A DNA stretch of 64,000 nt from Lamellibrachia columna (taxonomy: Eukaryota; Annelida; Polychaeta; Sabellida; Siboglinidae): positions 29,654,044-29,718,043 of the forward strand of contig OY759273.1 in the NCBI GenBank assembly GCA_963662155.1. The letters are read 5' to 3'. Each line of letters starts with the position of its first letter. Position 1 is the first letter of the stretch. A program made the translations under genes and the position numbers. This document shows positions 1 to 10,805 of this stretch, piece by piece. A model generated the notes under the pieces. It worked only from the letters and a program-made list of their open reading frames with translations. It ran no database searches and was not told the DNA's origin.

Positions 1-64
1 ATACCGGTAAAGACTTCGGTGGTACCGGTAAGGACCTCGGCGGTACCGGTAAAGACCTCAGTGG
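1..64. repeat. 21-bp minisatellite, cut by window start
   Basis: Three tandem copies of a 21-bp unit built around TACCGGTAA, at 2-22, 23-43 and 44-64, with one to three differences between copies. The array probably continues to the left of the window. The open frame over it has no recognisable protein. Confidence 0.8.
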
Positions 65-699
65 CACATGTACAATATTATAATGTTTTCACTTTAATAT
101 TATTCTCATATATCACCCGTAACCTACACATTTATAAAACTATTATATGCAAATTTGTCTATGCTATACATTCAGTTCTTTGTCACAGTTTCTCGTGGTT
201 ACTGTACAAAGTCCTACTTTGGCAAGGACAATTGTTGTAATTATAAAGCCAAATGTTTAATATGAACAGCTTACCGCGCGTTTTACTTCTGCGGCAATCT
301 CCGATGCACCAGATACGAATGTCGATATGTAGCTTCATCTGGCGTTATCGAAATTGTAATTTCCGAGCCGTGTAGCTAGATAGGGTGTGGGCGTTATGCC
401 CCAAGCTACTCTATATATAGTAGTCCTCCCATCTTAGTTGCGGTCTTCCCGCTTTCCCACGACCTGTCTGTTTCCTCCGCTATTTTTTATTAAGTTATCC
501 GATGCAAATGTGCTCTCAAACAATTCGCTACGTTATTATTTTGAAATTTGTAATTGGATGGCATTATTTCACTGTTGAAATATAGTTTAGACTATCAATA
601 AATCTAAGGTTGTTTAATATGTCAGTTATGCATACTGACATAAGATAAATAATTGAAGGTATGACACTAGCATTGGTATAATGAAACATAAACTTTATT

Positions 700-1115
700 A
701 AATGAGCGAGCAGTGACGACGATAAGCTGAGTGATGTTCACTCGCGTGAACGCTAATGTTCCCTGTGGCATTCAATGTTCAAAGTTACGTTTTCTCAGTG
801 AAGGTATACTTTCTAACGCGTCAACACCAGGTTTCGCGGCGAAATCGATCGCGTAATGTTGAAGAACCAACTCCTCGATCGGAGTCGACGACGGACGTTT
901 TGTGACGTTCGCCCGTTTGTCCGAAACCGTTCATCTGCGATCACAATATATTATCATGGACATATAAATATAAGTCCATGATATTATCTTTGCCTCGATT
1001 GGCGCCGATCGCGTAACGCTTCCGATGAACTTGACGGTTGAAGAACGAGCGCCTCGATGGGCGTTGACGAGGAACGCTTCGAGTGATGTTCGCCCATCGA
1101 AGAACTCATGGTTTG
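700..1115. repeat. Diverged GC-rich tandem repeat, about 3 units
   Basis: Three related stretches, near 715-790, 840-935 and 1000-1110, share a cytosine- and guanine-rich core of the type TCGAYSGGMGTYGACGA followed by a TGACGTTCGCCC-like block. Units are spaced about 165-180 bp and are well diverged. A 9-bp inverted repeat (ATCATGGAC / GTCCATGAT) at about 954-983 separates two of them. The rest of 65-1370 shows no gene that I can support. Confidence 0.5.
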
Positions 1116-1441
1116 CAGCGATCAGGCAAACCGGAAGCCCGCGTGAAGCACCTGAATTGAAAGATCACCGATGATGAGTCACTCGTCATGTAATGTACTG
1201 GCTGTCTATAGACATCCTGGTAAAGTCATCACATTGGACATTGCTGCAAATAAAAGGACGACACGACAGGGAAAAACTACGAAAATCATGACACTGCTTT
1301 AGTTGTAATACAGACATAATTTATTGTGAGCATACAGCAATTGAGACACGCGCATCGTCAACAGTAGAAAATGATTGCTAACACCACCACTAACACCACT
1401 ACGATATCCATGTTTTTGCCTTCCCTTCAAAGTCTGTTACA

Positions 1442-1862
1442 TCTACATGTCGACATCGTGTGCTCGCTCGCGGCAGTGGCATCATCGACAGCAGACGTTC
1501 TTGCAACCTGCAACATTAATGCATGAAAGAAAACACATGAACAGTTCAAAATACCACCACCACCCGTGCCCTTGCCGCAGCCCGTTCACACGAGCAATAA
1601 GTTGTCCGATTGATCGGACGACACAGTGTCACACAATCAGTTAGACGCATCGTTTCTTGCTACTTTCATAAAAAGAAACGATGCATCCAGTTGGTTGGGC
1701 GATCAATCGGACAACTAATCGCTCGTGTGAACGGACCTTTACCTTCACAGTGTGCTGCATCCAGACGTCGACATCACGCGCTCGCTCGTGGCCTTGACGA
1801 CCACACCATCGGCAGCATACCCTTTTGAAATATGTAACCTTAATGCATGAAAAAAAAAACAA
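1442..1862. repeat. Direct duplication flanking a foldback element
   Basis: A segment at about 1442-1545 (GTCGACATCGTGTGCTCGCT ... ATTAATGCATGAAAG) recurs in diverged form at about 1761-1862 (GTCGACATCACGCGCTCGCT ... CTTAATGCATGAAAA). The two copies bracket the inverted repeat at 1582-1734. Confidence 0.6.
1582..1734. mobile_element. Foldback / MITE-like element
   Basis: The left arm begins CCGTTCACACGAGC and the right arm ends with its complement GCTCGTGTGAACGG. Next to the centre a second matched pair (GCATCGTTTCTT / AAGAAACGATGC) flanks a loop of about 14 nt. The whole 153-bp segment therefore folds into one long hairpin with arms of about 60-75 nt. No clear target-site duplication is visible and there is no coding capacity, so I call it a non-autonomous foldback element. 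Confidence 0.65.
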
Positions 1863-1934
1863 GAAAAATAATCATTATAAAATATAGAATATATAACTGC
1901 AGCATATTTGTCCCAGCAGCAAATGCACACATAG

Positions 1935-2225
<291 letters not shown>

Positions 2226-2368
2226 TACCTATTGATTAATAATGTTGATAAATAATGCTCTGTGTCTGTTGATACCTCGGGTAATGTTGAGCTGCTCTGC
2301 AACTGAACACAGATAACATTAAGAGCTTTACAATATCGTAACCTCTATAGGATGCGACATGAATTCGT

Positions 2369-3370
2369 CAACAACCTAGCCCGTGACCCTGAGTACGGAC
2401 GCTTTCTCAGTACTTACACCCTGGACTACATACCACTCTGTTGCCCTATTATTTGAAGGGCAAATATAAGTTTAAAATGAACGAAACAAAAAGTAGAATT
2501 TGTAACCATAGCAGACATTACAGCAGTACCTTGTGCTCGTTGCGCCTTCCTCGGATGTCCGCTGACGCAACGGTCGATGCTCCGTACATGAAAACAGAAG
2601 GCAGAACAAATGTAACTTAGCAAATAATAACATCACAATATTAGAACCTGTCAGGTGCGATGTGTCCTCTTCTATGCCCAGTTCTGTCCTCTTCTGCGTC
2701 CTCTTCCGTGTCCTCTTCTGCGTCCTCTTCAGCGTCCTCTTCTGCGCCATCTTCTGCGTCCTCTTCAGTGTCCTCTTCTGTGTCCCCTTCTGTGTCCTCT
2801 TCGATGTCCTCTTCTGTTTCCTCTTCTGCGTCCTCTTCAGCGTCCTCTTCTGCGCCATCTTCTGCGTCCTCTTCTGTGTCCTCTTCTGCGTCCTCTTCTG
2901 GGTCCAACCGGTCCCGTCACCCTGGGTAGGGACCCTTTCCGGGTACTGGCAGCCGGGTCAGCTGCGCCCGGGGCTAGCTAAGGGCAGGGACGACCACACC
3001 CTGGACTGTATACCAGCCTGCTACCCTATTGTCTGAAAAACAAACAAGATTGAAGAAGGAAAAAACAAAAAGTAGAATTTATAACCGCAGCAGAAATTAC
3101 AGAAGTACTTTTTGGCTCGATGCTTCTTCTCAGATGTCCGCCAACTTCACGGCCGATGCTTAGCACACGAAAACAGCAAGAGACAACATTACCATGAACA
3201 AGGAATGGCTGCTCAATTTATGAAAAGTTACCCTGCCTGTACTGGTTGCAACGTGAAATGTCAACAACATGGCCCATGACCCTGGGTAGGGACCCTTTCC
3301 TGGTACGGGCAGGGACGACCACACCCTGGACTGCCTACTGTAGGTGCAGCAGCCTGATACGATACACACA
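2369..3370. repeat. Three diverged copies of a dispersed unit
   Basis: Copies start near 2369, 2916 and 3258. Each carries a block of the form GTGACCCTGGGTAGGGACCC followed by CACCCTGGACTG. The first two continue with a matching stretch (2420-2610 and 3000-3190) that includes CAAAAAGTAGAATTT and GATGTCCGC. The third copy is truncated. This is a local segmental duplication that also brackets the minisatellite at 2667-2904. Confidence 0.7.
2667..2904. repeat. 12-bp minisatellite (TCCTCTTCTGYG)
   Basis: About 20 tandem 12-bp units with scattered substitutions. Because 12 is a multiple of three, several frames stay open and give low-complexity Ser-rich or Glu/Asp-rich translations. I treat these as artefacts: there is no start context, splice structure or non-repeat domain attached. 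Confidence 0.9.
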
Positions 3371-4212
3371 CAATCCATAAATATACCAATAATAAAATAG
3401 GGTATAATGATAACAGATCTGGGAAAATGCTCGAAATTAGTTTTTTCAAAAACTGTGAGACGGGGAATCAATAATGTTGCGGATAAGTATTAATTCCTCC
3501 ACAGTAATAACTTTATCATGATAGACTCGGAGTTATGATGTTAGCAATGATAGAAGCGGTTATATTGACTGAGACCGTAAATCTACCTCTTCCGCCATTT
3601 TAGATCTTCAGTTAGGGTCTATTATTCGATTGAATGTGTCGTTCGGAGGTGTCTCTATCGGGATCGTTCACACCAAAAGACGGGGTTTTACATAATTTAT
3701 GTTATGCTTTCATGCGGTAGTTCAAGAAGTAGTGACGATTGGCGATGTTCTATCATTTCGGAATATTGCGACGTACGCAAATGATATTCTACAGATAAAT
3801 TGTGGAAAATGCTTCTATTGTTACGTCAATGTTTATAATACTACGTTGAGAATAAAAAAACAACGAAATCACCTGTAAACGGTCGGATTGCTGCTTGCGT
3901 TAATGCGCCAACGACGGTGTGACGTCACCATAGGCGCTTCGATACTGTGACGTCATATCGACGATCGGCAATAATTCGTGCATAATAAATACTAATAACA
4001 TACACAACACCAAAGTAATATAACACCAATCAATGTCTCTTTGCGATGATAGTTAATGTTGAGCCACTACAGCAAATGTTCACTTACCTTTGTCCGTTCT
4101 CCGGCCTTTTTAACGTGAGCATGACAACGCGGCAATTGAAAATCACTCTAATTTCGTATCACGAACGTTATGACTACCACGTTGCGGCATGATGTCACGG
4201 TCACTACATAAT
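3371..4212. other. No gene seen; two CRE palindromes
   Basis: I see no convincing exon or element here. Two perfect TGACGTCA palindromes lie 28 bp apart at 3920-3927 and 3948-3955. These match the CREB/ATF consensus, but no nearby transcript is recognised. Confidence 0.4.
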
Positions 4213-4366
4213 AATAGATTGCCTTGTTCTCGTGTTGCGGACGGTAAATGCTAACACTAGTGTCTAGACTGCCTTGTTATCGTGTTGCGGACGGTGAATG
4301 CTAACATTAGTGTCTAGACTGCCTTGTTCTCGTGTTGCGGACGGTGAATGCTAACACTAGTGCTCT
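4213..4366. repeat. 50-bp tandem repeat, 3 copies
   Basis: The motif GCCTTGTTCTCGTGTTGCGG begins at 4221, 4271 and 4321, giving an exact 50-bp period and near-identity between units. Confidence 0.9.
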
Positions 4367-4865
4367 CCGTTCTTGGTCAACGAGACGTGGGCAAGCATTG
4401 TTGGCAAGACACTGCAGCCTCGTCTCCGAACATTCACTACGGGAAACAGACATGGGCAAAGGCTGCACTATGTCATTTCCGTAATTCCCAGCAAGACAGT
4501 CGCGAAGTTCACGCGTTACGTGATGCACGATAGCGCTGATCAGTTGAAACCGCTGATGTCTTTATGATAATCGGCAAGAACCCGAAGGCTATTACACCAA
4601 TGGGGGGACGAGTGCTAAAGCACTGCCTAATATATTTTTAAAAAGTTTTCCTATTGGCTGCTCACACATAGCTGTTTCTGATGGTCAATTCCTGTTCTGT
4701 ATAGTTGAAAGCTGGTATCGTGCTAATCAAATTTATCCGCCGTCAAATATTACCCGCTTGGTGTATCTGCGCATGCGCGTATCTTGAAACATGAGCGTTG
4801 CTTTAGTTATATAGCGTGTATTTACAATATATATGCTATTTATAGAGCGTATATAAATATATGCG

Positions 4866-4870
<5 letters not shown>

Positions 4871-4934
<64 letters not shown>
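4871..4934. repeat. (TA)n microsatellite
   Basis: About 32 uninterrupted TA dinucleotides. It sits inside one copy of the dispersed repeat shared with 10735-11660; that copy also has a shorter TA run. Confidence 0.95.
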
Positions 4935-4938
<4 letters not shown>

Positions 4939-5370
4939 GTATTACATACATATATATGGAAATTCATCCATTATTTCCCGTGGTTGACATTCTCTGATAT
5001 AATTCATTGTTATTGTATACAGTACCAATTACTGTAGCTATGTTTGTTATTAATAAATTGATGATCAACTACTGGCATGCACACGCGCAGATAATATGGC
5101 CTAAGTGGATAAAAACTGACAAGTTAACCAGCGCGACCGATAAGCGCAGTTCTATGAAATCGGGGTAACCTAGACTACTTGTGACGTATCAACTGAGGTC
5201 AGCTTACACAGAATCAATGCAGTATCAGACAAATGTTCTGTTTTGACAGAAAGAGGACTGGTTTAGTCAATGAAGGCCAATAAATGTTACATATGTTGAG
5301 TTTGGACGCAAATGGAATGGCCACATCCTATTGGCAAGTATAGTACGTGTTTACAAACAGATTTTCATTT

Positions 5371-5586
5371 GGTGAGTTTATTGCCAGACTACTGTACTCT
5401 TGCAACAGAGTTATCTAACAGTATGGTGAGTTTATTGCCAGACTACTGTACTCTTGCAAAAGAGTTATCTAACAGTATGGTGAGTTTATTGCCAGACTAC
5501 TGTACTCTTGCAACAGAGTTATCTAACTGTATGGTGAGTTTATTGCCAGACTACCGTACTCTTGCAAAAGAGTTATCTAACAGTAT
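5371..5586 (+). repeat. 54-bp tandem repeat, 4 copies
   Basis: GGTGAGTTTATTGCCAGAC starts at 5371, 5425, 5479 and 5533. The period of 54 is a multiple of three, so a frame stays open with an 18-residue repeat. That frame runs on into the retrotransposon fragment at 5625 only by chance of insertion. Confidence 0.95.
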
Positions 5587-5624
5587 GGTGCGACCCATAA
5601 AATTAAGATGCTGTGTGTTCAACA

Positions 5625-6598
5625 GGACAGTGTTAGATGAAGAATCTGAGTGGTTCAAGGTCAAAACCGGAGTTAAACAAGGAGATGTAATGTCTGGATT
5701 TATCTTCTTGATGGTAGTGGACTGGATAATGAGAAGCACAACAGCAGGAAATTAAACAGGGAAAATATGGAACTTCACGTCAAAACTAGAGGACCTGGAC
5801 TTCGCAGATGACATAGCACTCATGTCATCATGCTACACACACATGCAAAGAAAGACAAGACAACTTAATCAATTTGCAGCAAGGACAGGACTAAGAATAA
5901 ATAAAAAGAAAACTCAAGTATTGAGGATAAACAGCAAGTGAAACGGAACAGCAATTGATGATCAAGAACTAAAGGAAGTGGACAAGTATAACTACCTGGG
6001 TGCTAATTCAGTAAGCAAGGAGGAGGCGGTGACATTGTTAACAGAATTTGTAAAGCTAGGGTATCATTCATGAAACTAAAGCAAATATGGACTTCAAACA
6101 TATACACATTGAGATCTAAGTTGAAGCTTTTTAACACACTTGTTAAACCAGTGTTGTTGTATGGAAGTGAAACGTGGAAAATAAACGAAGGCAACAACAG
6201 AAAGTTATATAAATTTTTTTCAAGTTCTTAAGATGAATCCTACAAATTAGATGGTCATATGTTGAATCAAATCAAGATATTCTTGCTAAAACAAAATTGA
6301 AGACAATCAGCACCAAGGTCAAGTTAAGAAGATGGAAATGGGTAGGACATATCCTACGAATGGACAAGAACAGCAAATGTGAGATGACATTGAGCTGGAT
6401 GCCCGAAGGTAGAAGAAAGGTTGGTCAACCAAAGACAACGTTGCGATCAATTGTTGAAAATGAAAGACGCGTACTGGGGTTGAACTCCTGGAATGAGGCC
6501 AGACATGTACCAGCTGATGACAGAGCGAGCTGGAGGAGATGCACTTTAGCCTTATGGGCCACTGGGCCCGAAGAGGATAGGTGAGTGAGGAGAGGTGA
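5625..6598 (+). mobile_element. 5'-truncated non-LTR retrotransposon, RT fragment
   Basis: Broken reverse-transcriptase frame. In order one can read KTGVKQGDVMSGFIF, then the catalytic-box variant DLDFADDIALM, then a C-terminal LLYGSETWK block, and finally RRWKWVGHILRMD and PEGRRKVGQPKTT near the 3' end. Stops and frameshifts interrupt it (for example after about 5755 and 5939). A 10-bp target-site duplication GTGTTCAACA flanks it at 5615-5624 and 6599-6608, and the empty site is preserved at 11649-11658. The clade is not certain; the C-terminal motifs resemble elements usually labelled endonuclease-reverse transcriptase in invertebrates. Confidence 0.9.
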
Positions 6599-6608
6599 GT
6601 GTTCAACA

Positions 6609-6740
6609 AGGTTTTCCTAGTAAACCACTGGCATGATATTCTAAACAAGTAGCAAATGATTATGTTTTAGTAACTCTTATAGGTGCACAGACCCAAAACC
6701 ATGACTATTGTTTCACTTTGAAACTTAGCGTAGCTTGGAA
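6609..6740 (+). repeat. Repeat segment inverted relative to 11140-11260
   Basis: Blocks AGTAAACCACTGGCATGATA and CCCAAAACCATGACTATTGT match the reverse complement of 11140-11260 and, for the second block, the right arm at 11910-11973. It marks the continuation of dispersed-repeat copy A beyond the LINE insertion. Confidence 0.6.
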
Positions 6741-6898
6741 ACGCTGACGATCCCCCCAGAACAAAACATGAAAACATGTTATTGCTTTATATAATCTTGT
6801 ACAACTGTGATATCTGCGGCATTAGCTAATAAATATTAACAAGCACTGCAATATAATGTGGACAAACACAACAAATTTCCAGAACAGCATTATATCAA

Positions 6899-6904
6899 TT
6901 TATT
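6899..6904 (-). terminator. MRPS11: Poly(A) signal of mRpS11
   Basis: AATAAA on the minus strand, about 120 bp downstream of the mRpS11 stop codon. It is the first canonical signal after the stop and fits a short 3' UTR. Confidence 0.6.
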
Positions 6905-7024
6905 GTACTTTGACCACTCTCCAACCAGATACTTAGACACACTGCTGTAAGCCACAAGGGACAAAGTTATTTTTCGCATTTTGTACTGTTCTGTTGTTGT
7001 CCATTGGACCACCATTGATGATAT

Positions 7025-10000
7025 TCACACTCGCCTCGCCTTGCGTGGCTTTGGACCATTGTGAGGCACAAATGTACGGTCAGTAAGAGATACTATCGTC
7101 ACTCCTGCCATCTGGAGACCTTTGACAGCGGCCTGAAATGTAAACAATCAATTTTAAGGCAACACAATGCAGAATCACTGATGTGATTCCTATAAGCTGC
7201 AATGCCCTAATAAGTTAAATACAATATCTGCTAATATTACAGAGGATAACATCAGAATTAAATCTACTCACCAATAAAGTTACTAAACAAGCATCATATT
7301 TAACTGTACAAACACGTAGATACCCAGTAGAGCATCATACTGAACTGTACAAAGGTGTAGATACCCAGTAGAGCATCATATTGAACTGTACAAACATGTA
7401 GATACCCAGTAGAGCATCATATTTAACTTACAAACATGTAGATACCCAGTAGAGCATCATATTTAACTTACAAACATGTAGATACCCAGTAGACCATCAT
7501 ATTGAACTGTACAAACATGTAGATACCCAGTAGACCATCATATTGAACTGTACAAACATGTAGATACCCAGTACAGCATCATATTTAACTTACAAACATG
7601 TAGATACCCAGTAGAGTATCATATTTAACTTACAAACATGTAGATACCCAGTAGAGCATCATATTGAACTGTACAAACATGTAGATACCCAGTACAGCAT
7701 CATATTTAACTGTACAAACATGTAGATACCCAGTACAGCATCATATTTAACTTACAAACATGTAGATACCCAGTAGACCATCATATTGAACTGTACAAAC
7801 ATGTAGATACCCAGTAGACCATCATATTGAACTGTACAAACATGTAGATACCCAGTACAGCATCATATTTAACTTACAAACATGTAGATACCCAGTAGAG
7901 TATCATATTTAACTTACAAGCATGTAGATACCCAGTAGAGCATCATATTTAACTGTACGAACACGTAGATACCCAGCAGAGCATCATATTTAACTGTACA
8001 AACATATAGATACCCAGTACAGCATCATATCTAAAGGTTCCTACTCAATTTGATGTTTTCTTTCATCTCGTTTAGTACCACTACAACACACTAGTTCGCT
8101 TGTACAAATTTGTTATTTAGTTTTAGTGAAATCATCGGAAAAACAATTACAATAATTTTTTACCAGGTCCAGCCAAAATGTTGTGAATAAAGGGCAAACG
8201 TGGTATGACTGTATATGCTATAACATAACAAGACTGTTCACACTTTTGCAACTTACAACATCTAATGATTAAAGTCAATCCTTTTAAGGATTTCAACAAA
8301 AAATATGCACCCTTATTAAACCCAATGCACATATTACTTAAGCTAGTCACACACCAAAACATGAACAACAATGAACCTGATTCGTTGTAGGCTAAATCAA
8401 ATGAGCATGTAGTTTTAACTGCACTTACAAGTAGATACAATGTACAATATCAAAATTTACTGTACTACCAAGTAGTTACATTAACTGTACTAACCAGTCG
8501 GCCAACTCCGAGTCCCTTCACACACACTCGCACGTGCTGCATACCTTTCTTCATTATTCTCTAAAAACAAACAAAAAGTTTGGTAAGACTGTATATTAAA
8601 GCAAATTAAAAAAAAATTTCATTGGTTAACAAAACGACTGTTACGGGAACATTATGACAATGAATTTATTAGCATTTATAACACCTCGGATGGTTGGTTA
8701 GATATAATATCCACAAAAACTGTCTTACTATTGTGATCTTTCACCTCTTAATGTTTTCGAAAATAAAAAATTTGGCGATGAATTAAAGTAATGCTGGTTT
8801 TATGACATATATAGAGATGACCTTCACCTTTTAATGTAATTTATTGGTCTTCCAAATTCCCGTTTTATACAATTTCTTATGGTAAAACACTTCAGCAATA
8901 AAGATTAAAACAAAAATTATAATACTATTAATTTAAATGTACAATAAGATAAAAACATTCAGAGCATTTGAATTATACAAAACTCCCAACTATCAGTATC
9001 AGATAACCCATGAAAAGTGTTGTACATCCCTTGAAACACTGAACTTTGAAATGACATTGTGACCGTGACACTAGTTGACATCAAGCCCTAACGACAGCAT
9101 AACCAGGTGTACCACTCTTACATTGCCAATTGTTAGTCCAGTTGCTTGAGCAGCGACTGTCGTCTTCTTCTTCACGTTTCGAAAGCCTTCTGTGCCCTAG
9201 CATTCAACACAAGTACCCTAATACAATGCTTAGGTAGGTCACAATATTCCAAAATTAGGCCAAAACTACTAATGGAAACATTAGAACAAATTAATATACC
9301 ACTTACAAGAGTGTTCAACTTGTCATTAGAAGAGGGAGTGGTTCTTTTTGAATGGAAAGAAACAAACATCATACCATTATTTAAAAAGAGTTCAAGAAAT
9401 AAGTAAAAGAATTACAGACCAGTGAGTTTAACATCAGTAATTTGTAAATAATTAGAAAGGTTAATTAAAGACCATATGGTGGACTTCCTTGTTAGACATA
9501 AATTATTAAATCCATCTCAATACGGATTCCTAAAAGCGAGGTTATGCTTAACAAATACGTTATGTTTTTGGAAGAAATCACTAAGTGGATAGATGAGGGA
9601 TCACCAGTAGATATCAACTTAGATTTTCAGAAAGCTTTTGACACATCAAAGGTTACTATTTAAATTAAAAGCCTGTGATAATTGACTGAATAGAACAATG
9701 GCTGACTGACAGAAGACAGCATGTTGTAGTAGATGGGGAGGTTTCAAACTGTAAATCAGTTTTGAGTGGGGTACCACAAGGATCAGTATTAGGACCTTTA
9801 TTAATCTTAATATAATTATATCAGTGACTTCGACAGTAATATAACAAGCAACGTACTGAAATTTGCAGATGACACAAAAGTGTTTAAAAAGGTTAACAAT
9901 GATGGTGATAAACAACATTTACAAAGCGATCCAAACAAATTAGTTGAATGGTCTGAAAAATGGCAGATGCTATTAAATTTTTGGAAATGTAAATGCCTAC

Positions 10001-10773
10001 ATACAGGACAAGGGAACTTGGACGTAAACAATAAAATGGGAGATACTATTCTAGGTACTACTGTAAAAGAAAAGGTCTTAGGAGTAACAATGAAAGTTTC
10101 AGAGCAGTGTGGTGTTGCAGTTTTAAAGAGTAATCAAATTCTTGGGTTGATTAGGAAAAATATAACATACAAGGAAAAAAGCTAATTATACCTCTGTATA
10201 AAGCAATAGTTAGGCCTCATTAATATACTGTATACAAGCTTGGAGACCATAATCGTAAGAAGGATATAGATACGCTTGACTGAACACAGAGGAGAGCAAC
10301 TAAAATGATTCCAGAACTGAAAGACCTTAGTTATGAAGAACACTTAAAGAATGTGGTTTAACAACCATAAAAACAAGGAGGTTAAGAGGAGATCAAATTG
10401 AAGTTTTTAAGATATTAAATGGGTATAAAATATTGATAGAAATATTTTGTTCTCACCTAGAAAGATAGTAGAACTAGAGGGCATGGAGTAACGTTAGTAA
10501 AGGATCAGTGTAGATTGGATATCAGGAAGTACTCATTCTCACAGAGGACAATCAATGAATGGAACAAATTATCTACAGATTGTGTAACTGCTAGCTGCAT
10601 GAATATGTTTAAAAACAAGGTTGACACATATCTCAGGAGGGAGAGTTAGTCATAGATGAAAAATGTTGCACTCTCGATAAGCCAATGGCTTCGTTGTCCA
10701 CTTGGATGGCAATCTTGTTAAATCTTGTTAAATGCGCATATCTTGAAACATGAGCATTGCTAGTGATAGAGCG

Positions 10774-10805
<32 letters not shown>

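Larger units (their letters stand above)
4765..5624 (+). repeat. Dispersed repeat family, copy A
   Basis: This segment aligns colinearly with 10735-11658. Shared blocks include ATCTTGAAACATGAGC, GGAAATTCATCCATTATTTC, GACAAATGTTCTGTTTTGAC and the end block AAGATGCTGTGTGTTCAACA. It is probably the non-coding part of a mobile element of unknown class. Inside copy A a 54-bp segment is expanded to four units at 5371-5586, whereas copy B has a single unit. Confidence 0.75.

Noticed and set aside
2472..3036. Ser-rich and Glu/Asp-rich frames
   Set aside because: The 12-bp minisatellite has a period divisible by three, so all frames stay open. No start context or unique domain is attached.
5312..5755. 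147-codon frame that looks like a repeat-containing protein
   Set aside because: It joins a 54-bp tandem repeat to an inserted LINE fragment; the TSD at 5615-5624 lies in the middle of the frame.
9146..9406. Plus-strand frame beginning [13 protein letters not shown]
   Set aside because: Its first part is the antisense of mRpS11 exon 5 and its second part is the LINE. It is not one protein.
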